From: Gaetbulibacter sp. 4G1
GTDB taxonomy: Bacteria; Bacteroidota; Bacteroidia; Flavobacteriales; Flavobacteriaceae
Assembly: GCF_002741945.1 (NCBI RefSeq)
Contig: NZ_MDVN01000003.1
Location: 310,001 to 374,000, forward strand
Direction of reading: 5' to 3'
DNA length: 64,000 nucleotides
Shown: positions 27,312 through 37,935 of the stretch, piece after piece
How the letters are laid out: each line of letters starts with the position of its first letter
Position numbering within the stretch: position 1 is the stretch's first letter
Made by a program: the position numbers and the translations under genes
Notes under the pieces: model-generated
The model's database searches: none
Seen by the model: only the letters and a program-made list of their open reading frames with translations
What the model was told of the DNA's origin: nothing

Positions 27312-30065
27312 TTGAAAACTAAGTTATTATTTATAATATTAGGATTTAGCGTATGCTTTGTTTTTTCTCAAAAACAATCAGCAAATTGGTATTTCGGAGA
27401 ATTTGCAGGTCTTAATTTTAACACTCCAAATCCTACCCCTCTTTTAGATGGACAATTAATTACAAAAGAAGGTTGTGCTACTATTTCTGACCCTAACGGA
27501 AATTTGTTGTTTTATACAGATGGCGTTACAGTTTGGGATAGGCGTCATCAAATTATGCCTAATGGTCAAGGACTTTTAGGACACAGCTCTAGTACAGAAT
27601 CTGCCTTAATAGTTCCTAAACCAGGAAGTACCTCAAAGTATTATTTGTTTACTATTGATAAACCAAGTTACTATTTAACAGAAGGAGAACCCATTGATGG
27701 GGTTAATTACTCTGAGGTTGATTTGTCATTAAATAGTAGTTTTGGAGATATTGTTCCTGGAGTTAAAAACATGCATTTAGTAACTTATGATGTTAATGAT
27801 GCTACACAAAACGAATATAAATCTTCAGAAAAAATCACTGCGGTTTCGCATAGTGATGGGAGTTCTGTTTGGGTTATTACTCAATTTATGGACAAGTTTT
27901 ATTCGTTTCTAATTGATGGAAATGGAGTTAATGAAACCCCAATTATATCTACCGTGTCGCAAATGGTTCGACCAGTTTTTAATAGTGACGGTGCGAATAT
28001 CAGTGCTATTGGTTATTTGAAGGCCTCACCAGATGGAAAGAAAGTTGCTATTGCACATAGTTCTACTAACATTGGTGGTGGAGGACCAAGATCTCCAAGA
28101 AGAGAGTCTGGAAGGGTTTTGTTATATGATTTTAATAACACAACAGGAATAGTTGCTAATGATAATATTATAATTGATAATACATACCCTTATGGTGTTG
28201 AGTTTTCACCAAATTCAAAATTGTTATATATTACTAATAACGTGTTTGATGATAATAACATTTTCGATCATAGTCACGTTTATCAGTATAATTTAGAAAG
28301 CTCTGACATAGTAGGATCTAGAGAAGCTATTAGTAATTCTCAAAATGTAGCAGGGGCATTGCAATTAGCAATAAACGGTAAGATATATAGAGCAGGGTTT
28401 AGGTCTTCTTCAGTTGGTTTAAGTTTATCGGTTATTAATAACCCTAATGAAATTGGGAATGCTGCAGGATATTCGGAAAATTTTGTTGATTTGGGAGGCA
28501 AAGCTGTTCAGTTAGGGCTTCCTCCATTTGTACAATCTATATTCTTGTATACTTTTGATTTTGAAGATACTTGTTTAGGTGATCAAACTCATTTTTTCGT
28601 CACTTCTGAAGAACCTTATGACAGTGTGCTTTGGGATTTTGGGGATGGACAAACATCGACACTTATAGAACCATTGCACACCTATGCACAATCAGGTGTC
28701 TATACTGTTAGTTTAACCATGTATTTAAATGGTATTGAACAAGGACCCTTTTTAAAACAAGTAATAATTTCTCAACCGCCAGATGTATTGCAAACGACTT
28801 TTGATTTAGTTCAATGTGATTCTGCTGACAATAACCCTAACGATGGAATAGCTCCATTTAATTTACAACAAGCTAATGCTCCTTTGAGCTTGTATACTCA
28901 AGATGCGATTCAAGTTTATTATTATTACTCAATGGCAGATGCTATTAATGATTTAGATAATTCTAACTCTATTGATGAAATTTACACGAATCAATATCAA
29001 GGAGAAATATTACATGCCAAAGTATTTAAAACAAATACGGATTGTTTTAGTATGGCAACAGTAAGATTAAATACAACTCAGGCAGTAGATATTAGTACTC
29101 ATGAATTGGGAGCTTGTGACCCTGATGAAGATAACTTCGCTGATTTTGACTTAGAATCAGAAGGTTTAAGAATTGCAACAGCATTAAATTTACCAACTAA
29201 TGTTACAATTTCGTTTCATGATGATGAAAATGATGCAGCTATAGGTATTGATGCGCTTCCTAGTATTTATACATCATCAGATAGAACAGTATACATAAGA
29301 GCTGAAAGTGATAGCGCATGTTATGGAACAGGGGTTTTAAATTTAGAAGTAAGATCATTTCCTCAATTAGAAGATCAAGTTATAAATGTATGCCTTTCAG
29401 ATTTCCCGATATCGATTAATGCTGGACTTAATGCTAGCCAAGTAAATAGTTATGATTATAGTTGGAGTACAAATCAAAATTTAGATGAAATTTTGATTTC
29501 TCAAGCTGGCATTTATACGGTTAATGTTATTGATCCTTTGCTTAATTGCGAAGATTCTGTGACTATTACTGTTAACCAAAACGAAATACCTATTATACAA
29601 GATTTAGTTATAAATGATAGAAATTTAACTGTTGTTCTAGATAATAATAGCGAGAATTTTGTTTACGCAGTTAATGATGAATTTGGTGCTTACCAAGACA
29701 GTAATTCTTTTTTAAATTTACCTCATGGAAAGCATACGCTTTATATTATGGATGGTTTGAATTGTGAAAGAATTTCGAGAGATTTTTATATACTAGGATT
29801 TCCTAAGTATTTTACTCCAAATAATGATAGCTCTAATGATACATGGAACGTAGCAGGTTTAGACCCTACATTATTTGATTCACAACTATTAACTGTAGAA
29901 ATCTATAATCGTTATGGAAAGCTTTTAAAAACATTTAACCCAAACCAATCTATTGGTTGGAATGGTGAGTTTAATGGTAACCTTTTAACTGATGACGATT
30001 ATTGGTATTGTTTAAAACTTCCTAATGGGGAAGAATTTAGAGGTCATTTCTCATTAAAAAGATAA
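27312..30065 (+). CDS. Large PKD-domain protein with T9SS type-B sorting domain
   Basis: 917-residue extracellular protein. The signal peptide ends near VFSQ. Residues about 20-400 resemble a beta-propeller (repeated SPDGKKVAIAHS, FSPNSKLLYITNN units). A PKD domain is centred on the WDFGDG motif (Asp442). Ig-like repeats with QCD/ACD.. spacing follow at 490-760, and the C-terminal about 85 residues (FPKYFTPNNDSSNDTWN to the end) form a gliding-motility/type IX secretion type-B sorting domain. Start is a TTG at 27312, since no ATG fits the signal peptide. The role is probably adhesion or binding. Confidence 0.88.
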   Translation: MKTKLLFIILGFSVCFVFSQKQSANWYFGEFAGLNFNTPNPTPLLDGQLITKEGCATISDPNGNLLFYTDGVTVWDRRHQIMPNGQGLLGHSSSTESALIVPKPGSTSKYYLFTIDKPSYYLTEGEPIDGVNYSEVDLSLNSSFGDIVPGVKNMHLVTYDVNDATQNEYKSSEKITAVSHSDGSSVWVITQFMDKFYSFLIDGNGVNETPIISTVSQMVRPVFNSDGANISAIGYLKASPDGKKVAIAHSSTNIGGGGPRSPRRESGRVLLYDFNNTTGIVANDNIIIDNTYPYGVEFSPNSKLLYITNNVFDDNNIFDHSHVYQYNLESSDIVGSREAISNSQNVAGALQLAINGKIYRAGFRSSSVGLSLSVINNPNEIGNAAGYSENFVDLGGKAVQLGLPPFVQSIFLYTFDFEDTCLGDQTHFFVTSEEPYDSVLWDFGDGQTSTLIEPLHTYAQSGVYTVSLTMYLNGIEQGPFLKQVIISQPPDVLQTTFDLVQCDSADNNPNDGIAPFNLQQANAPLSLYTQDAIQVYYYYSMADAINDLDNSNSIDEIYTNQYQGEILHAKVFKTNTDCFSMATVRLNTTQAVDISTHELGACDPDEDNFADFDLESEGLRIATALNLPTNVTISFHDDENDAAIGIDALPSIYTSSDRTVYIRAESDSACYGTGVLNLEVRSFPQLEDQVINVCLSDFPISINAGLNASQVNSYDYSWSTNQNLDEILISQAGIYTVNVIDPLLNCEDSVTITVNQNEIPIIQDLVINDRNLTVVLDNNSENFVYAVNDEFGAYQDSNSFLNLPHGKHTLYIMDGLNCERISRDFYILGFPKYFTPNNDSSNDTWNVAGLDPTLFDSQLLTVEIYNRYGKLLKTFNPNQSIGWNGEFNGNLLTDDDYWYCLKLPNGEEFRGHFSLKR

Positions 30066-30090
30066 TAGTTTTATAAGTAGAGAATTGTTA

Positions 30091-31089
30091 TTAATGGTAA
30101 ACTAATTCTTTAAATATATCTTTAAAAGCCCATTCAGCTGCCACGTAAGACTTTGGACTGTCTAGTTTTTGACCTTGTCTATTACCCGAAACAGCATATC
30201 CAAAGGCATCCCATATATTGCCTTCATTATCTGTAAGTACATTAGGGAATTCGCTTGTGTCTAATGCAGTGAATGTTAAATTACTTGGTAAATAAAATGC
30301 GTTAAAGTAAACTTTTTCTTTACTACCCACAACAATTACATTTTTACTGTTTACAGAGGTATAATCTATTTCTATTCCGTTTGCAAAATTACTATAGCTA
30401 AATAAATGTACTATGTCATCAAATACATGTTCATGCATTACACCTAACAAATTATTAAAATCTATCGGAACAGGTGTCTCATCACAATTGCAATTTGCAA
30501 CATCAGGATGATTAAATACCATTGCATTAGGAAAATGTGTTTTAACTCCGAGCCAGTAAGATTCAATAATGTTATAAGTATTTAACCTTATATCTTTAGT
30601 AGATTCTCTAAGACCACGTATAGCCATCTGCGACCAATAATAATTTAAATCTGCATCAGTAGCGATAAGGTTGTCTTTGTACAAAAAACCAGAGGCTTTC
30701 ATTGTAATGGTTTCTCCGTTAGGCAACCTTCTGTCAAAAGATAAAGCACTTTCTGTTATTGGACAATAAGTTATAGCCAAAGGAATATCTCCAAACGTAT
30801 CGTTTATAACTTCAAAATTATTTGTGTAATCATAAGGATAAGCATAAACTTGTCCATTTATTTTTAAAAGTGCAAGCCTAGAATTGTCATTTAAAAAACC
30901 AGTAGCATCAATTTCTGATATACTTTTATAATCTGGGTTTTCTTTTATTTCATATGATCCGCCTCCAGCAATATCCGTTTTTGGAACGCACCATAAATTG
31001 TCTGCGACTTCATCTGTATTATCTTTTACGCTAGTTTCTGTTGAACAATTAACTAGTAAAATGAAAGTTAATATTATGAATCGTTTCAT
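30091..31089 (-). CDS. DUF3179 lipoprotein
   Basis: 332 residues with lipobox VNC (Cys15). The DUF3179 signature is strong: a SEIDATGFLNDNSRLAL segment, a YAYPYDYTNN segment, DTFGDIPLAITYCPITES, then a SGFLYKDNLIATD block. Function is unknown. It lies 3' of the SusC/SusD operon but behind a strong terminator, so it is likely a separate transcript. The gene ends 25 bp from the convergent T9SS protein gene. Confidence 0.85.
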   Translation of the reverse strand: MKRFIILTFILLVNCSTETSVKDNTDEVADNLWCVPKTDIAGGGSYEIKENPDYKSISEIDATGFLNDNSRLALLKINGQVYAYPYDYTNNFEVINDTFGDIPLAITYCPITESALSFDRRLPNGETITMKASGFLYKDNLIATDADLNYYWSQMAIRGLRESTKDIRLNTYNIIESYWLGVKTHFPNAMVFNHPDVANCNCDETPVPIDFNNLLGVMHEHVFDDIVHLFSYSNFANGIEIDYTSVNSKNVIVVGSKEKVYFNAFYLPSNLTFTALDTSEFPNVLTDNEGNIWDAFGYAVSGNRQGQKLDSPKSYVAAEWAFKDIFKELVYH

Positions 31090-31132
31090 ATTTAATACAT
31101 TTATATTTAAGTCGGTGTTTGTAAATGTTTCT

Positions 31133-31173
31133 TACAAAAAAAGCCCTATAAGTTATATAACTTATAGGGCTTT
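31133..31173 (-). terminator. Terminator of the SusC/SusD operon
   Basis: Two perfect 17-base arms (31140-31156 and 31157-31173, AAAGCCCTATAAGTTAT and its complement) with a short ATAT turn. On the minus strand the stem is followed by a T-run (the A-run 31133-31140 on the plus strand), so it acts on the susD transcript. Confidence 0.85.
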
Positions 31174-31196
31174 AAATATTTATAAAGGAACTAAAA

Positions 31197-32624
31197 CTAG
31201 TTTACATCCCAGAATAATTTTGTTTGTTGTGAATCTCCACCAATGGCAGTAGATGCAGCAGTCCAATTATCCTCATTTAAGTTTTGTTCATCAATTGGAT
31301 ATGTATATCTGTAAGGTAATGGATTTCCTTGATCAACTGGAAGTTGAAAAGTTGGAGTATCATATCTTCTCCATGCAGTAAATCCTTCAAACCCTCTGTT
31401 GTACATTGCTATCCATAATTGGTTACCAATTTTTTCTTTATCAGTACCAGGAGCAGTAGCCCAAGCTACATCTGGATTAGCCATATATGTAGCTAAATCA
31501 CTTGCACCCCAATTATCAAAAGATGCCATAATTCCATTGTTATAATGCTGTTCAGCTGTACCGCCAACAGACCATCCTTCTAGAGCAGCTTCAGCTAAGT
31601 AAAAAGATACTTCAGCGAAATCTAGTAATGAAGCAGGGTTAGTTGCTTCATAGATTGGATCACCAAAATGAGTATGTGAAGCAAAACTAGCTACTGTACC
31701 AAAATTTCCACCAGTATAAACACCAGCACCTAAGTTATCGTCAAAATAAACTGCTCTCCTTGGATCATCAAGATTATTCATGAAATTAACAATAGTATTT
31801 GCAGGAATATGATCAGAACGACCAGATTGAACTATATCAACCCAAACAGGGTTGGTGTTAGGTGTTGTACCTTCGTACTGTATAGTTGCATTATCAGCAT
31901 TTGATGTAAATGCACCTCCACTGTATCCAGCTAAAATTGTAGATTGAGCTAACGAAGGGTTAACATCTACAAGGCGGTTACCTATACGAATTAATAAAGA
32001 GTTTGCAAATTTCACCCAACCAGCAGAGTTACCTCCGTATAATTGGTCCGATCCACTATAACCAGATCCGCTTAATCCAGAAATTGCAGCTGTTAAACGT
32101 GTAATTAAATCTGAATAAATTGTTGCAGCATCGTCATATTTTGGTAATGCAATATCTCCTAAAGCTTCACTGTAAGGAATATCTCCCCAAGTATCAACCA
32201 TTTGTTGGAATGTATATACCATTAAAACTTCAGCTTGAGAAACTCTAGCAGTTTGCTCAGACCCGCTTAAAGTAGCATCAGCCATAGCAACTTCTTTAGA
32301 AGTTTGTAAATCTAGTAATACATCTCTGTACATTTCAGACCAGTGGTAACCAGGAATTGTTCTAGTTACTAAATCAAAGTTAGGTTCTTCTGTATATGTA
32401 GTTGTTGTACTATATTGTGCAAAAAATCTAAAACTATTACGGTTTACATTAATTTGCGTCATTTGATCAATTAAACTCTTAGTAGCAGAATTAAATAAAA
32501 AGTCTGCAGCAACTTGAGTTGGGTTCTTTGGATCTCTGTTTAAGTTTTCGTATTGCTCATCACTTTTACAAGATGTTAACACAATAACTACAGAGAGAAC
32601 AGCTGTTAATAATATTTTTTTCAT
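31197..32624 (-). CDS. SusD-like nutrient-binding lipoprotein
   Basis: 475-residue SusD/RagB-type outer-membrane lipoprotein of the SusD-like 2 type. Lipobox-like LTSC is near residue 19, then the ENLNRDPKNPTQVAADFL opening and a helical TPR-like scaffold. MVYTFQQMVDTWGDIPYSEAL is the most diagnostic segment, as is GFEGFTAWRRYDTPTF near the C terminus. It caps the SusC channel and captures glycan or peptide. It follows susC with an 11-bp gap, and the pair shares one terminator. Confidence 0.93.
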   Translation of the reverse strand: MKKILLTAVLSVVIVLTSCKSDEQYENLNRDPKNPTQVAADFLFNSATKSLIDQMTQINVNRNSFRFFAQYSTTTTYTEEPNFDLVTRTIPGYHWSEMYRDVLLDLQTSKEVAMADATLSGSEQTARVSQAEVLMVYTFQQMVDTWGDIPYSEALGDIALPKYDDAATIYSDLITRLTAAISGLSGSGYSGSDQLYGGNSAGWVKFANSLLIRIGNRLVDVNPSLAQSTILAGYSGGAFTSNADNATIQYEGTTPNTNPVWVDIVQSGRSDHIPANTIVNFMNNLDDPRRAVYFDDNLGAGVYTGGNFGTVASFASHTHFGDPIYEATNPASLLDFAEVSFYLAEAALEGWSVGGTAEQHYNNGIMASFDNWGASDLATYMANPDVAWATAPGTDKEKIGNQLWIAMYNRGFEGFTAWRRYDTPTFQLPVDQGNPLPYRYTYPIDEQNLNEDNWTAASTAIGGDSQQTKLFWDVN

Positions 32625-32635
32625 TTTCTCTTTTT

Positions 32636-35600
32636 TTAAAATTGTAATTTAATACTTGCTCCTATTTCTTTAACAGCAGGATATGATCCTGATTGATTTC
32701 CTTGGAAATTACCAGCACTCAAACCAGCCTCTGGATCAGCATATGGTACATGTTTTTCAATTATCCATAAGTTTCTTCCAATAAGAGATACCGAAGCAGA
32801 AGTAAATGGTAATTTATCTAAAATTTTAGAATCGAATTTATAAGATAAAGTAGCTTCACGTAATTTTACATATCCTGCATCATAAACGTGATTAGCTTGT
32901 GGTTGACGGTAACCCCAAAGACCAGCAGATGTTGCTGAAGCTCTAATGTTATTAGGCGATCCATCAGCCAAAACACCTTCGAAAAGAACACCACCACTAT
33001 CAGCACCATAGTTTCCTGGAGTTCCAGTTACAGGATCTCTGTAAGGATTTCCTAACTCATTGTTACCAGCTGTAAAGTCATATAAACCAGTACCAAAACC
33101 GTAGTATGTATCTAATGAGAATATGTCTCCACCTTTTTGGATGTCAATTAAGAAACTTAAATTAAAGTTTTTGTATGTAAAGCTATTAAAAATACCAGCT
33201 TTCCAATCAGGGTTAATATCTCCAATATTATTGTTACTAGTTGCAGTTCTTAAATAGCGACCATTAGTACCTATAGTTTTTTGTCCATTAGTATAAACAA
33301 AATCACGTCCTCTAATAGTTCCATAAGGCTGACCAACTACAGCGTTTATTGTAAGACCAGTTTGGAAACTAGCTAACTCTAAAGTATTAATACCATCAGC
33401 TAAAGATAAAACTTCACTTTCGTTTTTATCCCAGTTTAAAGAAAGGTTCCATTCAAAATCTTCACTTTTTAATGGTGTTGCGTTAAGTTGTAACTCAATA
33501 CCCTTGTTTTGAATTGTACCTGCATTTAAAAGTAATCTTGAATATCCAGTAGATCTAGTTACAGGAACTCGTGTAATTTGATCTTCATTTTTAGTATTAA
33601 AATATGTTACATCAAAACCAAGACGGTTATTTAAAAACTTCACTTCCATACCAACTTCCCAGTTTTTTTGAGTTTCTGGTTTTAAGTTTAAGTTGTTTTT
33701 ATTAGTAGGATTTGATGCACTACCTGAACCACCAAAAGGAGGATTAATACCATAGGTGTTAAATACTCTAAATGGAACTGTACCATTACCAACTGTACCA
33801 TAATTGGCTCTTAATTTACCAAATGATAACCAATCTGCTTCAATAAGTTTAGAGAATAATAAAGTACCAGTAACAGACCAATAATTGTATGCATTTTTAG
33901 CTCTAGGTAAGCTAGAGTTACGGTCTCTTCTAAAAGTTCCTTCTATAAAAGCTGTATTGTCAAAACCAAGGCTAGCACGACCAAATACACCATCTACCAT
34001 TCTTGATGCTTCATATTCTGTAGGAGCATTTATTGGACTTACACTATTTGCTAAAGTATAAACACTAGCTAAGTTTAAACCACCATTAGTAAGAGCATAA
34101 ATATTACTCCAATCTTTTCTACTTAAATTCATTCCCACGGTTCCTTCTAAATTTAACTTTTCAGTCAAATCTCTATTAAAGTTAAGGAATAAATCATAGT
34201 TGTATTCAGAAACAGCATTATTAAACCTTGTGTATAAAGGAACATTAGAACTACCAACGTTAGTTCTTTCTTCTTGTAATTCAGTATACGTATCATACGT
34301 AAATCTACCCATGGCATTTAACCAATCGTTGATTTCATAATTTAAAACTACATTACCAAAAAATCTTGAACGTGTATCTGTTTCAAAGTTTTCGTAAAAA
34401 GTCCAATATGGATTATCAGAATAAATAGGTGTTCTATTTGTATATGAATTAGGGTTCCAAGTAATGTTTTCACGAGTAGCAAAATAAGCCTCTTGTTGTT
34501 CTTTAACATCAACATTAACTTGCCACCACTGTCTAAATTGTTGCATTACGTTGTTTGCATCGTAACCAGTACCGTAACGACCTCTACCATCAGTTTTAGT
34601 AAAAGTAAAAGAAGTTGATACAGATAATTTTTCACTTAAGTCTTGACTACCGTTGAAATTAATACTATTTCTTTTAATTTCACTATTAGGTAAGTTACCT
34701 TCTTGTAACATGTTTGTAAAACCTAATCTAAAAGAGCCAGTTTCGCTACCACCATCAAGAGAAACAGAGTTAACTAAAGTGCTAGATGTTTCCCATATAT
34801 AGTTAGGATCGTTTACACCAGCCAACCAAGGAGTTGGTTGTAAATAACCATCTAATTGAGGGTAAATACTATTCCATTGATAAACTAATAAGTTAGGATC
34901 GAACTCACCACCGTAAGATGCATCCTCTGTAAATGGAGTTGCTAAATCAACAGTTCCATCACCATCAACATCAATATCATCAAAATATCCAGTTGATCCG
35001 TAGAATGGACCATAACCAGCACCATATTTCTTTTGATAAACTGGTAATGTAGACTTGTCTACCTCACCAACAGTAATACTAGAGTTTATTGTAACTCCTA
35101 ATCCTTTTTTTCTTGCTCCTTTTTTTGTTGTAATCATAATTACACCATTAGCAGCACGAGATCCGTATAAAGCCGATGCAGCTGCACCTTTTAATACGTT
35201 GATTGATTCAATGTCGTCAGGGTTAATATCTGATGCAGCATTACCGTAATCGTAACCTCCTCTACCACTAGTCTGAGATCTCTGCTCAGAAGCAATAGCT
35301 GTTACAATTTGATTGTTAACGCCATTATCGATAGGAACACCATCAATAACAAATAAAGCTTGATTGTTTCCAGAAATAGAAGCATTACCTCTAATAATTA
35401 CTTGGGTAGAACCACCCATAGTACCTGAAGGCTTAATTTGCAGACCAGCTACTTTACCAGATAATGAGTTTACAAAGTTTTGGCTTTTTACTGCTGATAC
35501 AGCTTCACCTTTAACTTCTTGAGTGGCATAACCCAAACTCTTTTTATCTCTCTTAATACCTAATGCAGTTACAACAACTTCATCTAATACAGCTGCATCC

Positions 35601-35890
35601 TCTTCCATTGTGACATCAAGCGTATTAGAAGCTCCAACTGTTGCTTCTTGCGTTTTTAACCCTACATAACTAAATACAAGAACATCTCCTGCATTAGCAT
35701 TGATAGAATACTTTCCATCAAAATCGGTTTGTGTACCGTTAGTAGTGTTTTTTACAATAATGTTAACTCCAGGGAGCGGCATACCAGAATTATCTGAAAT
35801 CGTACCTGAAATTGTTTTTTCTTGCGCAAAAGAAAATTGCACAACAAACGCTAGTAATAGCGTTAGAATTCCACTAAACTTTGTTTTCAT
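32636..35890 (-). CDS. SusC/RagA-family TonB-dependent outer-membrane transporter
   Basis: 1,084 residues. Signal peptide 1-22 (FAQ), then a carboxypeptidase-regulatory-like domain (about 25-110, SGTISDNSGMPLPGVNIIVK). A plug domain (about 115-250) starts at the VVVTALGIKRDKKSLGYATQ segment and ends near the GVIMITTKKG motif; a long barrel follows with a C-terminal aromatic residue (KLQF). It imports a substrate captured by the SusD-like partner using TonB energy. No glycoside hydrolase, regulator or sulfatase is next to it, so the substrate is unknown. The 120-bp upstream spacer should hold the promoter. Confidence 0.95.
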   Translation of the reverse strand: MKTKFSGILTLLLAFVVQFSFAQEKTISGTISDNSGMPLPGVNIIVKNTTNGTQTDFDGKYSINANAGDVLVFSYVGLKTQEATVGASNTLDVTMEEDAAVLDEVVVTALGIKRDKKSLGYATQEVKGEAVSAVKSQNFVNSLSGKVAGLQIKPSGTMGGSTQVIIRGNASISGNNQALFVIDGVPIDNGVNNQIVTAIASEQRSQTSGRGGYDYGNAASDINPDDIESINVLKGAAASALYGSRAANGVIMITTKKGARKKGLGVTINSSITVGEVDKSTLPVYQKKYGAGYGPFYGSTGYFDDIDVDGDGTVDLATPFTEDASYGGEFDPNLLVYQWNSIYPQLDGYLQPTPWLAGVNDPNYIWETSSTLVNSVSLDGGSETGSFRLGFTNMLQEGNLPNSEIKRNSINFNGSQDLSEKLSVSTSFTFTKTDGRGRYGTGYDANNVMQQFRQWWQVNVDVKEQQEAYFATRENITWNPNSYTNRTPIYSDNPYWTFYENFETDTRSRFFGNVVLNYEINDWLNAMGRFTYDTYTELQEERTNVGSSNVPLYTRFNNAVSEYNYDLFLNFNRDLTEKLNLEGTVGMNLSRKDWSNIYALTNGGLNLASVYTLANSVSPINAPTEYEASRMVDGVFGRASLGFDNTAFIEGTFRRDRNSSLPRAKNAYNYWSVTGTLLFSKLIEADWLSFGKLRANYGTVGNGTVPFRVFNTYGINPPFGGSGSASNPTNKNNLNLKPETQKNWEVGMEVKFLNNRLGFDVTYFNTKNEDQITRVPVTRSTGYSRLLLNAGTIQNKGIELQLNATPLKSEDFEWNLSLNWDKNESEVLSLADGINTLELASFQTGLTINAVVGQPYGTIRGRDFVYTNGQKTIGTNGRYLRTATSNNNIGDINPDWKAGIFNSFTYKNFNLSFLIDIQKGGDIFSLDTYYGFGTGLYDFTAGNNELGNPYRDPVTGTPGNYGADSGGVLFEGVLADGSPNNIRASATSAGLWGYRQPQANHVYDAGYVKLREATLSYKFDSKILDKLPFTSASVSLIGRNLWIIEKHVPYADPEAGLSAGNFQGNQSGSYPAVKEIGASIKLQF

Positions 35891-36010
35891 TTTATGATTT
35901 ATTTGAATTAGTCAATGCCAAAAATCATAATAAAAAGTTAATAAAACAATAAATAATGGTTAAAATTTAGTTTTTAAGGCAAAAAATTATGAAAATCATA
36001 ATTTAAACTC

Positions 36011-37702
36011 TTAAAAACCAGCTATTAAACTAAGATGTATTTTTGAGTTGGAAAACTTAAAAGGTTGATTCTCAGTTTTACCATTAGCATAATTAAACTT
36101 AAAAAGGCCAGCTTTAGTTAAAATACCAAATCCGAAACCATAACCAAAAAGCTTTTCTTTCTTGTTTACGATTTTATTTTCAAAGTATGCCAAATCTGTT
36201 ATAGTGTGAATATATATGGTGTTGTTAAGCTGATATCTGTATTCAGTATTTAAAACCCCAAAAAGAGATGCGAATAAGCTATTTTCTTCAAAGCCTCGAA
36301 TAGAATTTATGCCTCCAAAACGGAAAAGCTCATTTTGAAAATATGAGTTTGAATTTAAATTAGAGCCATTCATTCTTAGGTAAAAACTATTTTTGTTATT
36401 TAGATTGAAAATTTTAAAAGCATCAATGCTATAATAAGATTGTTTCTCATTTGAATTAGTTGTTTTTCTATTGCCAAAATTTGTTTCTAGTAAAACACTC
36501 GATTTTATAGGGAAAAGTAAATTATTAGCTTGTAATTTTAAAAATTGATAGGAGACCGAAAAAAAGTTTGAGTCATAATCGGTTATGCCTTGTAAATTGT
36601 TTGTGGATAATAAATTGTTTGAAGTGGTGGAAGTAATACCACCATATACTTTATGTTTTGAGTTTATTTGATAATGTAATTTGGCAGATTGGTTTATTGT
36701 AGTAAAAGAGGAATCTTTTTTAAAGATTTGTAAACCTAAATCTAGACCTATTGGCGACCTAAACAAATAGGGTAGAGTTAAATCTGTTCTAAATGTTTTT
36801 TGATCGTTTTCATCACTCTTGTAAAGCAAACTAAATGACTCACCAAAATTTAAATTGTTGGTTAAGTTTAAATTTAAATAACCGTCAAACTCTAATTTAT
36901 TTGTGTCTTCATTAGTGCCGAAACCCAAAAAGCCATCAAATGAATTGCTTTTAGCTTTTTCCGTGTATATATATAAGGTTGTAGAATCTTTAGAAAAAAG
37001 AACCTCTGGAGGTTTTATTTGATTAGCAAACTTTAAGTTGCCTAATAGATTCGTTTTTTGTTTAATCTTGTTTAAATTAAAAGTTTGATTTTGTTTAATT
37101 TTCAAATAATACTTCAGATATGACTTTGGGAATTTATCATAGCCTTTTATTATTATCCTATTTATAGATCTTTTTTGTTTTTGAGAATCAATTATTAAAT
37201 CAGCTTTTAAATTACCCTTGTCAATTTGAATATTTGATAATTTTAATTTTGAAAAAGGATTTCCCGTTTCTGAAGTTTTTGAGTTAATAAAATTCAAACT
37301 GTTTTCTAAAGTGCTAAATGGAAGAATAAAATAGTCGTCAAAAACGTCATCTGAAACTAATTTTATAATTGAGGTTTCAACAACCGAATTATTATAATAT
37401 ATATATATGGTGTTGTATTTTTTTTTAAGGTGAAATTTTGCGGTAAAAAATGAATCGTTTTTTTTGATGATGCCTTTTAAATCATTTTCAATGTAACCTG
37501 TCTTATAAAGTAGATTTTGAATAGAGTCTACTTCAGCTTTAATTGATGCGTAATTTTTGTGAGATTTTTGATAGCTTAATGAGTCTATTGCTCTGGTTTC
37601 AAACTTATTATTTCCTAAAACTCTTAAGTTTAAATTTTGAGAATATAGCTTAGGAGAAAAAAGTATATATATAATAAGGAGTAAAAAAGAAGTTTTTTGC
37701 AC
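36011..37702 (-). CDS. Omp85 (BamA/TamA-like) outer-membrane protein
   Basis: 563 residues. Signal peptide 1-21, with GTG the only fitting start codon (37700-37702). Residues about 20-240 resemble POTRA-like repeats (YASIKAEVDSIQNLLYKTGYI; NRIIIKGYDKFPKSYLKYYLK). The rest is a 16-strand-type barrel with the loop-6 signature IRGF (468-471) and a C-terminal aromatic Phe. The short form and its position apart from lpxA/skp suggest a TamA- or FhaC-like accessory protein, not the essential BamA. The stop lies 120 bp from the susC start, on the same strand. Confidence 0.82.
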   Translation of the reverse strand: MQKTSFLLLIIYILFSPKLYSQNLNLRVLGNNKFETRAIDSLSYQKSHKNYASIKAEVDSIQNLLYKTGYIENDLKGIIKKNDSFFTAKFHLKKKYNTIYIYYNNSVVETSIIKLVSDDVFDDYFILPFSTLENSLNFINSKTSETGNPFSKLKLSNIQIDKGNLKADLIIDSQKQKRSINRIIIKGYDKFPKSYLKYYLKIKQNQTFNLNKIKQKTNLLGNLKFANQIKPPEVLFSKDSTTLYIYTEKAKSNSFDGFLGFGTNEDTNKLEFDGYLNLNLTNNLNFGESFSLLYKSDENDQKTFRTDLTLPYLFRSPIGLDLGLQIFKKDSSFTTINQSAKLHYQINSKHKVYGGITSTTSNNLLSTNNLQGITDYDSNFFSVSYQFLKLQANNLLFPIKSSVLLETNFGNRKTTNSNEKQSYYSIDAFKIFNLNNKNSFYLRMNGSNLNSNSYFQNELFRFGGINSIRGFEENSLFASLFGVLNTEYRYQLNNTIYIHTITDLAYFENKIVNKKEKLFGYGFGFGILTKAGLFKFNYANGKTENQPFKFSNSKIHLSLIAGF

Positions 37703-37861
37703 GGGTAAAGATTACTAAAATAATTTAATAAAATGGTTTTAGGCTTCAGTTTTCAAACTTCTAGCTTCTAACTTTTCGGTATAAATCTAACGGAAAATCT
37801 ACGCTTATAATATAGGTAATGATATAATTTTTGAAAACTCTTAAAAATTAATGATTTAGGG

Positions 37862-37892
37862 TTTGAATTATTCATTTTAATTTCTACCTTTG
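37862..37892 (+). promoter_or_regulatory. Promoter of the ribosomal super-operon
   Basis: TTTG (37862-37865) and TACCTTTG (37885-37892), 19 bp apart, match the Bacteroidota consensus well. Transcription would start near 37899, giving a leader of about 37 nt that begins with the palindromic CCTCTTAGAAGAGG. Confidence 0.65.
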
Positions 37893-37935
37893 CAGCCCTC
37901 TTAGAAGAGGATAATAAAATTTATATATAATATAT

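Noticed and set aside
11026-35890. Sulfatases plus SusC/SusD as one polysaccharide utilization locus
   Set aside because: They are separated by more than 13 kb of housekeeping genes (radC, rarA, rlmB) on both strands, so a single locus is not supported.
37739-37790. Repetitive CTTCTAGCTTCTAAC-like stretch before rpsL
   Set aside because: Short, imperfect and A/T-rich; no pairing partner or other copy was seen in the window.
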